A DNA stretch of 64,000 nucleotides from Leucosporidium creatinivorum (taxonomy: Eukaryota > Basidiomycota > Microbotryomycetes > Leucosporidiales > Leucosporidiaceae), in NCBI GenBank assembly GCA_001600635.1, contig BCKL01000004.1, positions 248,001-312,000 of the forward strand. Reading direction: 5' to 3'. Shown here piece after piece: positions 1 through 10,401 of the stretch. Positions within the stretch are counted from its first letter, which is position 1; each line of letters begins with the position of its first letter. The position numbers and the translations under genes are program-made. The notes beneath the pieces are model-generated. The model saw only the letters and a program-made list of their open reading frames with translations. It had not been told where the DNA came from and made no database searches.

Positions 1-444
1 CGCTGAAAGACAGTGTGACCAGTGCGTATTCGACCTTCTTGCTCCGATCCGCGTCGACTCGGCGCTGATCTCCATCTCCCTCACACTTCCCTCACTTCGC
101 CATCCACCCCTCGCTCCTCACTCTCACCAACTTGGCTCGCACCCATCGCCTCTCACTGCTCATACTCCCCCCAACTCCCGTCGTCCTCGCCTCGCAGCCC
201 CTGGAGGCTGCACCATCGCCGGTCTGCTCGCCCTCGAGGACGGCCGAGTACGCTCCACCGTTGCCCGATGCATTCAGGCTACTACTTTGCACGCGGCGGG
301 ATTGGGAAAGAGCGCGCCGAGTCCTGTTATCAAGGACTGAGGTGCTGGAGAGGGACGAGCGTGAGGAGATGGGGAAGGGGCAGCGAGTTGAAAGGAGGGG
401 TGCTGTAGCACCGCAGTCGTACAGTTAAAAAGCTTATATTGATG
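1..444. other. Stretch with no supported gene
   Basis: Several short overlapping reading frames are open here, but none has a recognisable product or a convincing splice pattern. The stretch lies downstream of the leftward F-box-like gene and may hold its 3' UTR plus the edge of a neighbour outside the window. Confidence 0.4.
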
Positions 445-1861
445 TCATTCTCGAGCTAGCAAACTACGCCACCCTTTCTTCTTCTCTTCCACGACGAACT
501 CCCTCGCCCGATCCTGCTTGGCTTTCTCCTCCGCTCTCTCGAGCTCATCACACGTCTCCCAAAACCGCCGCCTATACACCAACATCTGCGCGGGCCAAGG
601 CGTCCCTTGCTCCTCGAACGCGAGCTCCACCTGTCTCCCTCGACACGCCTCCACCAAGCGCCGAAACTATGGCTCGGCCCCATTGTCCTGCCTGATGCGC
701 CGAGAGAGGAAGACCGTCTTGAGCAGCCGCGTGACTGGGAGGCTCTCCTCTAGCGCTTCGGTAAGAGCTATAAGGGTGTACTTGACATAGGAGTTGGCTG
801 CTGGCGAGTACCACTGCTCGAGCGAGCGCAGGCGAAGGACGACGAGAGGGGAGGTCGAGGTCTTGAGCGTGTGTCGCTTCGGGTCGAGATCGGGGTTCTC
901 TTCCTCGTATGCGTCCCAGGCGTCCTTTTTGATCCCGAGATCGAGGACTTGCAGCGTAGACAGCGCGAAGATGTCGCCGTGGTATCGGCGCGCGTCAAAG
1001 TCGAGTTGGAGGTAGCGGAGGCCTTCGAAGATGGAGACAGGGGCAGGAGGGTGCCATAGGGTAGGGAGAGGGACTATATTGTCGCCCGAGCGGAGGTAGG
1101 ATATCCCTCGGAGGTTGGTATAGCTGTTGGGAGTGATGAACCGAGCTTTCCTCTCTCGGCGGGCCACCCAAACGCCGACATCGAGCCAGTCCATCCGCCG
1201 GAGACATTGAGCATACCGCCAGTCGAGGATAGCTGGCCCTAGAATCATGGTACCTTCGCTCACGCTGTAGTGGTATACGTCTGCAAGTGGAGCAATCAGC
1301 TCGCTCGGCTTTGGTCGACGTCGCCATCAGTTCCACTCACTTTGCGCCCCAAGCAACGGCGACCACATTCCTTTGCATCCCCCTCCATCTTTCAAGAATC
1401 GAAGTGATGCACAGCTGCGCAGGATAGTCGACACAGCCGTCGGAATTGTCCATCGCGGGCCAAAGGCGTTGCAAATCGTCAGATCTTGGACAAGATTGGC
1501 GAGGCGGCGGTTCCGCTTGACGGTATTGGTGAAAGATAAGAGCCGACTCCCGCTATCGAGGGTGACGGTGGTATAGAGTCGAGCCTGAGCCCAGCGAGCG
1601 ATCGGCGAGCAAGTGAGGCAGCAGGAGAGAAGAAGCGACTCGGCGCTAGTCTGCTGAGCTCGCCCTCGAATGGCGAGCTCTAGGGTGTCCAGTATGAGCT
1701 CGAGAGGTAGCCGAGCCGATGCGAGAGGGCTGGTGGTGAGGCAGTTGGTCAGCTCGAGAGTTCGGCAGATGGAGAGAGGGGGAAAGGGCTCACTCGAGTC
1801 GCTGTACACTTCTGGGTACTCGCAAGTACAGTAAAGCTCTCGTGTACCCTTTCAACCGCAT
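445..1861 (-). CDS. F-box-like protein with an in-frame TAG near the C-terminus
   Basis: Unnamed F-box/LRR-like protein, probably a substrate adaptor of SCF ubiquitin ligases (inference). Exon 1 starts at ATG 1861 and ends near 1798. An intron with a GTGAGC donor and a GAGCTGACC branch leads to an exon holding the F-box-like segment LPLELILDTLELAI. A second intron (about 1264-1338) joins in frame to the long exon ending at 669, with leucine-rich stretches such as FEGLRYLQLDFD and STLQVLDLG. That exon meets TAG at 667-669, yet the same frame stays open to TGA at 445-447 for about 70 codons of natural-looking sequence (VEACRGRQVELAFEEQ). Either the protein ends early, the gene is decaying (TGG to TAG is the simplest change), an intron was missed, or the base is an assembly error. 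The F-box call rests on a short motif. Confidence 0.6.
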
Positions 1862-2196
1862 GTCGAGGAACGAGGCTGAGCGAGCAAAGTTTGTGGCGGG
1901 AGAGCAAGCCTCATTTCGACTTGCGAAGGCTCGAAGAGCCCTTTCGCCTCTCCTCCTCCGACGTCTCCCCTGCTTTTCGCTCGCTGCTTCTTCGGCTGCT
2001 TCTCGATGGCTCTGGGGTCGTTTGACTAGCCCTATCGACCTACAGCACCTCGCTCGGCCGCCGCTCGACCCCCTCTCCTCCCCACTTCGAATCTTGAGCT
2101 CGGGCCACCCATTTCTGCAGACGTCCGCCGTCCGCCTTTCTCGCCTCTTGTTCTCCTGCCACATCTTTGCTCCTCGCTTTGGAATTCGACTTCGAC
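1862..2196. promoter_or_regulatory. Divergent intergenic region, F-box-like gene and unrecognised gene
   Basis: The 335 bp between two outward-pointing start codons must hold both promoters and 5' UTRs. I see no clear TATA box. Confidence 0.4.
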
Positions 2197-3422
2197 ATGC
2201 CTCGCTTCGAGCTCACGCCAGAGGAGCAGCAGCAAGCAGACGATAGCCCTGTCATCTTTCGAGACGACCCTCCTTTCGACACTTTCAATCTTCGGAAGGA
2301 GACGAGAGAGGAGTTTCCAGTCGCCACTTCGGACTTTAGCCATCATGTGAGGGCTTGGGAGCCAGCGCATTTGCTAGCCCTGCGCATCAAGCCGTTGGAG
2401 GAGCTCTCTCTGGAACGAGTCTTGCCCGAGCGCTTCTTGCCGTCGCCGAACGATGATGGTAAGTCTTGCAGGGAGGGAGCTGAAGCGACCATATCACTGA
2501 CCTGCACTTTGATCAACAGTACTCGTCACAGGCCTCGATGGGATTGACGGCGCATTCTCTCCCAACTCCTTTTGCCGAGCCCCATCGCCCTTTGCACCCC
2601 TCGTCGCCGCTATTGCAGCTTCTGAGTACGGACAGCAGCATCATGCACCTGTGGACGAGATGGAGGAGCTTGGATCAAAAGTCATGCATGAGCTTCTCCG
2701 CGTGTCGCTCTCGGTAGCAGCTGGAGAAGTCAGGCTCGCCATTCGAGAGGGTTGGCGGTTAACAGCTCAGTGTGTGACCCTTGAAGGCGAAAGAGTCGAG
2801 CACTGATCCCTTCTAATACAGATCAGATCCGTCAATCCGGCTCGCGTGGAAGATGGGAGGCTGTGAGATCGTTTTCATCAGCCGCGTCTACGCCTTCCTT
2901 GCTCTGAAGGACGGCGATGAAAACGACGGAGGCTGCCCCATAATTGTCACTACAGTGAGTTTACAACCTGCCTGTGTTAACTGTGTCCGGATATTGATGC
3001 TCAGCTTATGCCACAGAGACCGTGGGATCCGATTGCTTCGGCGTTTGGCCATGCGCTCGGCTCGGCTGCTGCCAACATCGGAGTGGACTACCGCGATCAA
3101 GAGGTGAGTTGGTGCATCAGACAGCCTTCAAGCCATGCGCTCATTCGTTTCCCTTTCGCAGGCTTTTATTCTTGACTTTGAGGCGCCGGCGAAAGTACGC
3201 TTCGCCTCGGTCTTCTTTCCCGAGGAGTACCTTCGCGCGGTGCTGGACAACAATCACCCTCCGTCACCGCTACCCACCACCTACCTACGATGCAGCTCGT
3301 ACAGTGACCTCTCGACTCCAGAAGGGCTCAAGGAAGGGATGAGGGGGATGCTCGGATTGCTGCGTTATCTTATTTCGGGTGAGGCTGAGGTGGAGAGGAT
3401 GCGGCAGGGGTTGCAGAGGTAG
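2197..3422 (+). CDS. Unrecognised protein, five exons, 330 aa
   Basis: I do not recognise the family. The model is well supported. Exons at 2197-2458, 2520-2757, 2822-2954, 3005-3103 and 3162-3422 all have GT/AG ends, the phases agree, and the total is exactly 331 codons with the TAG. The N-terminus (MPRFELTPEEQQQADDSPVI) is acidic and Gln-rich. The middle contains a hydrophobic stretch (MGGCEIVFISRVYAFLAL) that could be a buried strand-helix or one membrane segment. The C-terminus reads FEAPAKVRFASVFFPEEYLR and ends in a charged helix. There is no signal peptide and no known catalytic motif. The splice pattern and amino-acid composition argue for a real, folded, probably soluble protein. Confidence 0.75.
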
Positions 3423-3996
3423 AAACGCGTAGTTCGAACCGTTGTCTCATCGGTTGTTGCTTCCGTGGCGATCGTCAAAGCTTTGCGCTCACCCCTTCGC
3501 CGAAGCGGCAGCTCGGTCGAGGCTTGATGCGACACCAGGCTCGTATTGCTGTCCGCTGGACCATCCGACGCTACACAAGGTGTCGGCTTCAGAGTCTGTA
3601 GAGGCGCTGGATCATGTGATGTACGATGGGGAGTAGGAGGGCGGTGGGAGGGCGGCGGGTCAGGCGGGGTGGTGGAGGGGGCAGTGGAATTGCAAAGTGG
3701 ATTGACCAGGCGCTTCGAGGTGATGCGGAGAGCGATAGGTGTAGATGTAGAGGGCGAGAAGGGGCGGTCTGTATCGGAGCGAAGGACAAGTCAGCACTCG
3801 ACTCGGCGAGCGAAAGCGACGTTGAGAAGGCGGTCGACGTACATCGCTTTATACGCAAGCCGGGTTGCGCTCATTCCTGTTGGATCCGCACAAGCTACGG
3901 TGCACCACCACGTTTCGACAGCATGCCAGCTCTCGCCTGGATCCGGCCGAGTGCTCGGCGCCGGGGAGAGACGAGTCGCTGAGCTCGGGTGAAGCT
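3423..3996. other. Convergent intergenic stretch, no gene seen
   Basis: This lies between the 3' ends of the unrecognised gene and ALG13. Overlapping frames are open on both strands but are Arg/Ser/Pro-rich with no motif, which is typical of GC-rich noncoding DNA. Confidence 0.45.
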
Positions 3997-4663
3997 TCAC
4001 GAGTAGCCCAGGGTGGAGTCGAGGATGGAGGAGACCTTTTCGGCCGAGTAGGCGGGGTATGAGGTGGTCGAGGCAGAGCTAGGCTCACCGAGAGTGGAGA
4101 GGATCGCTGGTAGGCCTCTGCGGAAGGACGAGGCAGGTTAGCGAGTCTTCAGCGGGGCTATAACTCGGGCGAGGCTCACTCCGGCTCATCGCAAACGGTG
4201 GCCCAGCCTTTCGAGGCAAATTCGTCGGCCAGATCAGCCTGATGCGAGTCCATCAAGGTCGAGTTCGGCACGAGGACGAGACGGCGATGAGGGATAGGCG
4301 AGGGAAGGGTGGGTCGAATGAAGGACAGGATCGATCCAGCACCTGTATTAGAATATGTCAGCGCGGCGCGAAGGTGACCGACGAGCTACAGAACTCACCA
4401 GCATGACTGACGACGAGCTCAGCTTGGCCGACTCGGTCCTCCAAATCTGAAGCGAAACGAATGATCTCGACTCGTACACCATGTAGAGCAACATTCAGTC
4501 CTTCCTTCCACCCAGTGGGAAGTTCACTAGCCCCGATTTGAGCGAGAACGGTCGTGATTCCGAGCGAGCGGAGAGCGGCGAGAGCTGCTGGCGAGAGGAA
4601 GGAGGTGACGAGCGAGTCGAAGCGTGTTGATCCTACTGTCAAGATGGCGTGGTGCTGTGCCAT
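3997..4663 (-). CDS. ALG13: UDP-GlcNAc transferase catalytic subunit Alg13
   Basis: Alg13 binds the membrane anchor Alg14 at the cytosolic face of the ER and adds the second GlcNAc to the dolichol-linked N-glycan precursor. Three exons (4663-4399, 4342-4180, 4117-3997) give 182 aa, close to the yeast protein. Visible family marks are the N-terminal strand with ILTVGSTRFDSLV, the middle IIRFASDLEDRVGQAELVVSHAG, and then GAGSILSFIRPT and LVLVPNSTLMDSHQADLADEF. The glycine-rich SHAGAGS loop is the nucleotide-sugar binding region of GT-B fold transferases and is interrupted by intron 1. The C-terminus ends SSILDSTLGYS, like the family tail ILDETMGF. ATG 4663 is chosen because family similarity begins directly after it; an upstream in-frame ATG would add a very basic leader. 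It diverges from BDP1. Confidence 0.9.
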
Positions 4664-4766
4664 GTCCTCGAAACCGAAATGTAGGTCGATACGGTTAGCG
4701 CCAACCCTTGAAGCGCGAGCTTGTTGGCCCCTTCGCCTCTTCCGTCTCGCTTGAAATCGCTTCGAC
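4664..4766. promoter_or_regulatory. Very short divergent promoter ALG13/BDP1
   Basis: Only 103 bp separate the two start codons, so the genes must share core promoter space. No TATA box is visible. Confidence 0.5.
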
Positions 4767-7678
4767 ATGTCGACAGCGGGTCGAATCAGTGCGTAGCGTG
4801 TAGTACGGTACAGTAAAAACATCGCTGACGCGCCTACTGCCCTACAGACAAATCGCAGACTAAGTTCGTGCCCAAGCGCAAGAACACCAGCGGCTCGACT
4901 CAACGCGCTGCTTCGGCAACACCGTCGGTAGCGGGCACTCCTCGCGTAACAGCTACAGGAGGACTCGCGCTCCCTCCTACTACAGAAGACGACTTCTCTC
5001 TCGACGGCGCTGCAGGCGGGGAGGCGGGCGGCAGCGGCGTCAACAAGGAGACGTTTCTTGTCCCGCCAGCGCCTGCTAGCAAAGGGCCCAAGTCGCCTGC
5101 ACTCGCACCCAAAGCTATTCCTACTCCCATCGCTGCCGGCTCGTCGTTCGGCCCTTCGGATCCCACCGCCAGCTCGCAAGCTTCCTCCTCCCAATGCCAG
5201 TCACAAGCGCCTTCTTCTCTAGGCCTCTCCTTCGGCCCTCGCGACCCTTCCTCCTCCGCACCAACTACACAGTACACCAGCACGCAAGACGAACCTCGTC
5301 CGACCCCTCCCGCCTCTTCCTCGCCTCGTCGCTCGCCGGGCAAGTCCAAGGGCACGACTTTCGGCGTTTCGCTACATGGACCTCAATCTTCCCCTCCTCG
5401 CGCTTCGACCTCGTCTACACCCGCTCCCGCTCCCTCTCCCCATGCCCCGCTCGCCAATCTCGCCGCCGCTGCGACTGCCGCTGCCTCCGCCGACCGAGAT
5501 GGCGGCGCGAGCCCTCCTCATCGCACTCAGCGGGAGTTGGAGGAGGCCGCTGAGGTAGAGAGGAAGGCGGAGAAGGCTAGGAAGAAGCAGGAGAAGGCGG
5601 ATGCGGCGGCTAAGAAGAAGGAGGAGAAGCGATTGGCAAAGGAGGCGAAGGCGGCCAAGAAGAAGGGCAAGGGCAAGGCGGTGGAGGGCGAGGAGGGTCA
5701 AGCTGAGGAGGAGGATGTCGAAGAGGAGGAGCCCGTCGCAGCTCCCAAGCCCAAGAGGAAACCCAAGCCCAAGGGCAAGCGCAAGACGGTCGACGACGAT
5801 GAGGAGGAGGAAGAGCAACCGGTCGACGAGCTCGCTACCCCTCGCGACGCCAACGACGAAGGCGAGGACGAGGAGTTCGTCCCTTCGCCGCCCAAGAAGA
5901 AGGTTAAGCGCAAGGCCGCCGCCGCCAAACCCAAAGCCAAGTCGAAGAAGAAGAAGGCCATCACGGGCGAGGACGACAGCGAGAGCGATGGCGAGGTGGA
6001 CGCCGTGACCAAGCGTCGTCGCAAGAAGCTTGGAGTCGGACGCAAGAAGCAGACCAAGGCCGACATTGAGATCTTTGGACGACGCAAGGAGAATGGCGCG
6101 GGAGGATCGGACGTCGACATGGAGGCTGCTTCCGGCGAGGAGCACGGCAGCGACAGCGACGACTCTTCCGCCAACAAGCGTCCTCATCGCAAGTCGATCA
6201 TCGCGTTGGAAGTCGACCCCGCTACGACGACGATGGCCGAGATTGCGACGGGCAGGGACATGGTCGCCGGCCGAACGAGCGAGCGCGGAAGGGAGCTCGC
6301 CAAGAAGGCTATGGAGGCGAGGTTGAACCGTCGTCTTCGCGCGCAGAAGATGAAGCGTCATGCGGCGAGGAGGAAGGAGGGTCTGCCGAGCGACTCGGAG
6401 CCGGAGGAGGTCGACGAGGAGGAGGAAGCGACGGCGCTCAAGAAGGCCAGTGAGGAGGGCACGCCTGTTCCTCCACAGGCTCGCGACAGCGCTACCCCTG
6501 TACCGCTGTTCAGGGACAGCTCGCCCGTCGTCGACGAGATGGCTGCCGTCTTTGGAAGGAGCGGAACTGAGGAGCCCGTCGCCGATGAGGAGGATGAGGA
6601 TGACGACGGCAAGAAGGCGGACGGAGCGGACGAGGATGACGAAGAGCAGGGAGATAGAGAAGCGGGCGAGAAGGACGAGTACGGAGATCTCGTCGAGTCG
6701 CAGTATGCCCCTCAGATGAGGATCGTCGACGGTCAGCTGGTTATCGACGAGTCTTCCCTCGTTGTCGATCGTGCGCTGGATGTGAGTAGTTTTTCACTTG
6801 TTCTCTCCGTCCTTTTCACTGACCTGCTATCGCTCAAAGGCCAACATGGGACACGTCGGCCCTCGCGAGGTCGTTCACGAGGCGGCTCAAGATCGCATGG
6901 TCAACTCGGCGTCGTGGGGCAAGCGTCAGGCTACCGAGAAGTGGACGAGCGACGAGACGGACAAATTCTTCGATGTACGCTTCCCGCCCCCGTCGCCTTG
7001 ACCGCCGCCAGCTCACCTTCCTTCTCTCGACTCTCGCAGGGAGTCAGCCAGTTCGGCACCGACTTTGAGATGATTGCTGGCCTCTTCCCCAATCGCACGC
7101 GTCGTCAGATCAAGTCCAAGTGGAACAAGGAGGACAAGATCAACCCCGCTGCCATCACGAGGGCTCTCATGACGAGGAAGGCCATCAGTGAGTTCGGCTT
7201 CTTCTTCCCATTCCTGCCTTCTCGCCCTCTTCGCGCCGCGTACTCGCCTCGCCTTTCTCCTTCACCTTTCCCTACCGTCTACGCGGCCACCTCTTGCCTT
7301 ACCCGCGCTTCGAACGACCGCTAATCTCTCATCCTCCCTCACGCAGACCTCGAGCACTACGCCTCTGTCACCGGCCAAGACCTCTCCGGCCCCGTCCCCG
7401 ACGACCCTCTCGAAGCGATCAACAAGCGTCGCGCCGAGGAGGAAGCCAACGAGCGCGCCGCTGGAGGTCCGGATCGCTACCTCCCGACGAATCATGCTGC
7501 GAAGAGCAAGAAGGCCAAGAAGGAGGAGGCGAGGGCGAGAGCGGAGAAGGTGATGGAAGAGGTGCCGGAGGAGGATGATGAGGATGGGGAGACAGCGTTG
7601 GAGAAGTTGGAGAGGGAGGAGAGGGAGCAAGAGGCGCTGGACGCCGAGATCGCGGCTGAGTTGGAAGCGGCCGAGTGA
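4767..7678 (+). CDS. BDP1: Transcription factor TFIIIB subunit B'' (Bdp1)
   Basis: Bdp1 joins TBP and Brf1 to form TFIIIB, which recruits RNA polymerase III. Exons 4767-4788, 4848-6781, 6840-6974, 7040-7187 and 7347-7678 give 856 aa. The first exon is 22 nt; splicing makes the start MSTAGRINKSQTKFVPKRK, matching the INK...F.PK start of fungal Bdp1. A long disordered part follows (about residues 10-640), with KEKE-type runs of Lys, Glu and Asp. The SANT/Myb-like domain lies at about residues 685-735 (EKWTSDETDKFFD, then GVSQFGTDFEMIAGLFPNR, then TRRQIKSKWNKED) and is split by an intron. The tail is again Glu/Lys-rich. Frames on the opposite strand of the repetitive part are shadows. Confidence 0.92.
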
Positions 7679-7882
7679 GGGATGGGGTGCGCTTGGGACT
7701 CGCTTTAGGACGTTGCTGTATGCTTGGGTTACCTTTCTCTGTTGCTTGGTTAGTGAATTGATTTGCTTGTACTTCGCTCTCAAGAGAGAGCAGCGAGCGA
7801 CCGAGGCTGCTCGCGACAGTCCCATCGCCCTCACAGCTCGAACGGTACAACAAGCACTTCATATTCGAGTCTCGCCCGCTGC

Positions 7883-10243
7883 TCATGCACTACCAGCCGC
7901 TGCCGCTGCCTTCGCATCCGCCTCCCTCTTCTGCCTACGCTCCTCGGCCTCTCTCTTCAGCTTCTCGACCTTGGTCTCATCATTCCTCTTGGCGACCTTC
8001 TGCACCTTCTGCTCCAACTGCTCCTCGGCTTCGCGCTTCCTCTTGCTCTCCAGCTCGACCATCTGTCGCTCAATCTCGCGAGAATGGCGCTCCCGAGCTT
8101 GACGGCCTCGTTCGGCGGCGGAGAGGCCAGTGTGAAGGGGCGAGGCGGAGGCGGCAGAAGTACCGGCGGCGGGTGCGCGAGAGGAGATGGGTGCGGCGAA
8201 GCCTGAGGAGGAGGATGGGCCGGCTTTAGGTTTCGAGACGACGTTGAGGCCCCCGGACATGAGTTGGCGCTTGTCGATGATGACGCCGTCGTCGTTGACT
8301 TCGATGTGTCGACCCGGTTCGGCAGATACTTCAGCGGCAAGCTGAGCTTCGGTCTTGGTGGGTGGTGGAGCTTCGACGTTGAAGGAGGGGCCGAGGACAG
8401 GCTTCTTGGAGAGGGAGGCGGCGACGGCGGCATCGTGGGCTTTCGAGGTGGTGTCGAGATAGGATTTGTAGAAGGCGGACATTCCTCCTGCTTTGCCGGC
8501 TTGGGCTTCTGTAGAGGAGGTTACAAGTTAGCTCGGCGGCAAGAGAGGGAGGCGCGACGACCGACGTACCCTCCTTCTTCTTCTCCTCTTCCTCGATGCG
8601 CCGTAGCTCCTCCTGCTGGGCCAAGTAGGCTGGTGTAACGAACGCATCCTTGTCGGCGAACTCCTCGCCCTCCATTTGCCGCTCGCGCTGCACCATCTTG
8701 TCCTCCGCGCGCAGGCGGTCTCGCTTGCGCACCTCGGCCGTCTCCATCAGTCGTGAGATGTACTTGGGCTGTAGGGGAGTATCAGGGTTAGCTCTCCGCG
8801 CTCGTAGCTACTCTGTACCTCTACAGACTCACCTTGCGATCCCCCGCGTCCTTCTTCTTCTCCAAGTCGGCCTGCCTGCTGCCCTCCTTCATATTGTCGT
8901 ACACCTCGTCATACTCGTACACCGTGCTGTCCAATAGGAGCTCCTCTGCCTGCTTTGCCTTCTGTGCCTTGGACAGACTGGCCGTGGAAACGCGAGGCTG
9001 ACTTGACTNNNNNNNNNNNNNNNNNNNNNNNNNNNNNNNNNNNNNNNNNNNNNNNNNNNNNNNNNNNNNNNNNNNNNNNNNNNNNNNNNNNNNNNNNNNN
9101 NNNNNNNNNNNNNNNNNNNNNNNNNNNNNNNNNNNNNNNNNNNNNNNNNNNNNNNNNNNNNNNNNNNNNNNNNNNNNNNNNNNNNNNNNNNNNNNNNNNN
9201 NNNNNNNNNNNNNNNNNNNNNNNNNNNNNNNNNNNNNNNNNNNNNNNNNNNNNNNNNNNNNNNNNNNNNNNNNNNNNNNNNNNNNNNNNNNNNNNNNNNN
9301 NNNNNNNNNNNNNNNNNNNNNNNNNNNNNNNNNNNNNNNNNNNNNNNNNNNNNNNNNNNNNNNNNNNNNNNNNNNNNNNNNNNNNNNNNNNNNNNNNNNN
9401 NNNNNNNNNNNNNNNNNNNNNNNNNNNNNNNNNNNNNNNNNNNNNNNNNNNNNNNNNNNNNNNNNNNNNNNNNNNNNNNNNNNNNNNNNNNNNNNNNNNN
9501 NNNNNNNNNNNNNNNNNNNNNNNNNNNNNNNNNNNNNNNNNNNNNNNNNNNNNNNNNNNNNNNNNNNNNNNNNNNNNNNNNNNNNNNNNNNNNNNNNNNN
9601 NNNNNNNNNNNNNNNNNNNNNNNNNNNNNNNNNNNNNNNNNNNNNNNNNNNNNNNNNNNNNNNNNNNNNNNNNNNNNNNNNNNNNNNNNNNNNNNNNNNN
9701 NNNNNNNNNNNNNNNNNNNNNNNNNNNNNNNNNNNNNNNNNNNNNNNNNNNNNNNNNNNNNNNNNNNNNNNNNNNNNNNNNNNNNNNNNNNNNNNNNNNN
9801 NNNNNNNNNNNNNNNNNNNNNNNNNNNNNNNNNNNNNNNNNNNNNNNNNNNNNNNNNNNNNNNNNNNNNNNNNNNNNNNNNNNNNNNNNNNNNNNNNNNN
9901 NNNNNNNNNNNNNNNNNNNNNNNNNNNNNNNNNNNNNNNNNNNNNNNNNNNNNNNNNNNNNNNNNNNNNNNNNNNNNNNNNNNNNNNNCTCGTACACCGT
10001 GCTGTCCAATAGGAGCTCCTCTGCCTGCTTTGCCTTCTGTGCCTTGGACAGACTGGCCGTGGAAACGCGAGGCTGACTTGACTTGCTGCTGCTGGTCGAG
10101 GCGAGCTTCGAGGTGGAAGGTGTAGGGAGTTCGTCGTCGTCGTCGGCTGCAGCGAATACGGAAGCTGTAGCCTTCTTGGCTGCTGGCTTGGCTGCTAAGC
10201 CCGTCTTCTTGATCCCGCCGAACGAGAGTTTGATAGGCTGCAT
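7883..10243 (-). CDS. NSRP1/CCDC55-like nuclear speckle splicing regulator, interrupted by an assembly gap
   Basis: Homologues are nuclear Arg/Lys-rich coiled-coil proteins that influence alternative splicing. ATG 10243 opens MQPIKLSFGGIKKTG. The diagnostic block follows: TVYEYDEVYDNMK, PKYISRLMETAEVRKRD, then QREREMEGEEFADKDAFVTPAY-like sequence in the exon from about 8747, typical of the DUF2040 domain. The C-terminal exon (8482-7883) has AERGRQARERHSREIERQ and VAKRNDETKVEKLKREAEER, resembling the family's AKRN tail. Introns lie at about 8770-8832 and 8514-8568. The N run 9009-9988 falls inside the first exon, but both its edges carry the same 95 bp, so the exon reads straight through if the gap is removed. 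Divergent from RKI1. Confidence 0.82.
8914..9008. repeat. 95-bp direct repeat, left edge of gap
   Basis: This is identical, base for base, to 9989-10083. It encodes the SLSKAQKAKQAEELLLDSTV part of the NSRP1-like protein. It abuts the N run exactly. Confidence 0.95.
9009..9988. other. 980-nt run of N (assembly gap), probably spurious
   Basis: Unknown bases. Because both flanks end in the same 95 bp, the two contigs most likely overlap and the true gap length is zero or negative. Confidence 0.85.
9989..10083. repeat. 95-bp direct repeat, right edge of gap
   Basis: Second copy of 8914-9008, starting at the first called base after the N run. Confidence 0.95.
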
Positions 10244-10401
10244 GTTCGACGAAGGAGGGAGAGAGAGCGCGGACCGTCCGCGAATCGCTTCTCGAGCTCC
10301 GTCCACATTCTGCTCGTCATTTGTTCTACTTCTTAGAGCTCAGCTCAGCTATAGCAGCTGCTATTGGACCTAGTAGGACAGGCTACAGCTTTCACCGCGC
10401 C
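10244..10401. promoter_or_regulatory. Divergent promoter, NSRP1-like gene and RKI1
   Basis: 158 bp lie between the two start codons. The sequence includes repeated AGCTCAGCT-like steps at about 10338-10350. No clear known box is seen. Confidence 0.4.

Noticed and set aside
3425-3450. GGTTCGAAC-like string on the minus strand, a possible tRNA B box
   Set aside because: The expected CC end of the B box, an A box and any cloverleaf stems are missing.
5372-6361. 329-aa minus-strand frame rich in Leu
   Set aside because: It is the antisense of the repetitive Lys/Glu-coding part of BDP1; repeats of GAG/AAG codons read as Leu/Ser on the other strand.
8955-10076. Frames spanning the N run
   Set aside because: They are open only because N blocks cannot create stops.
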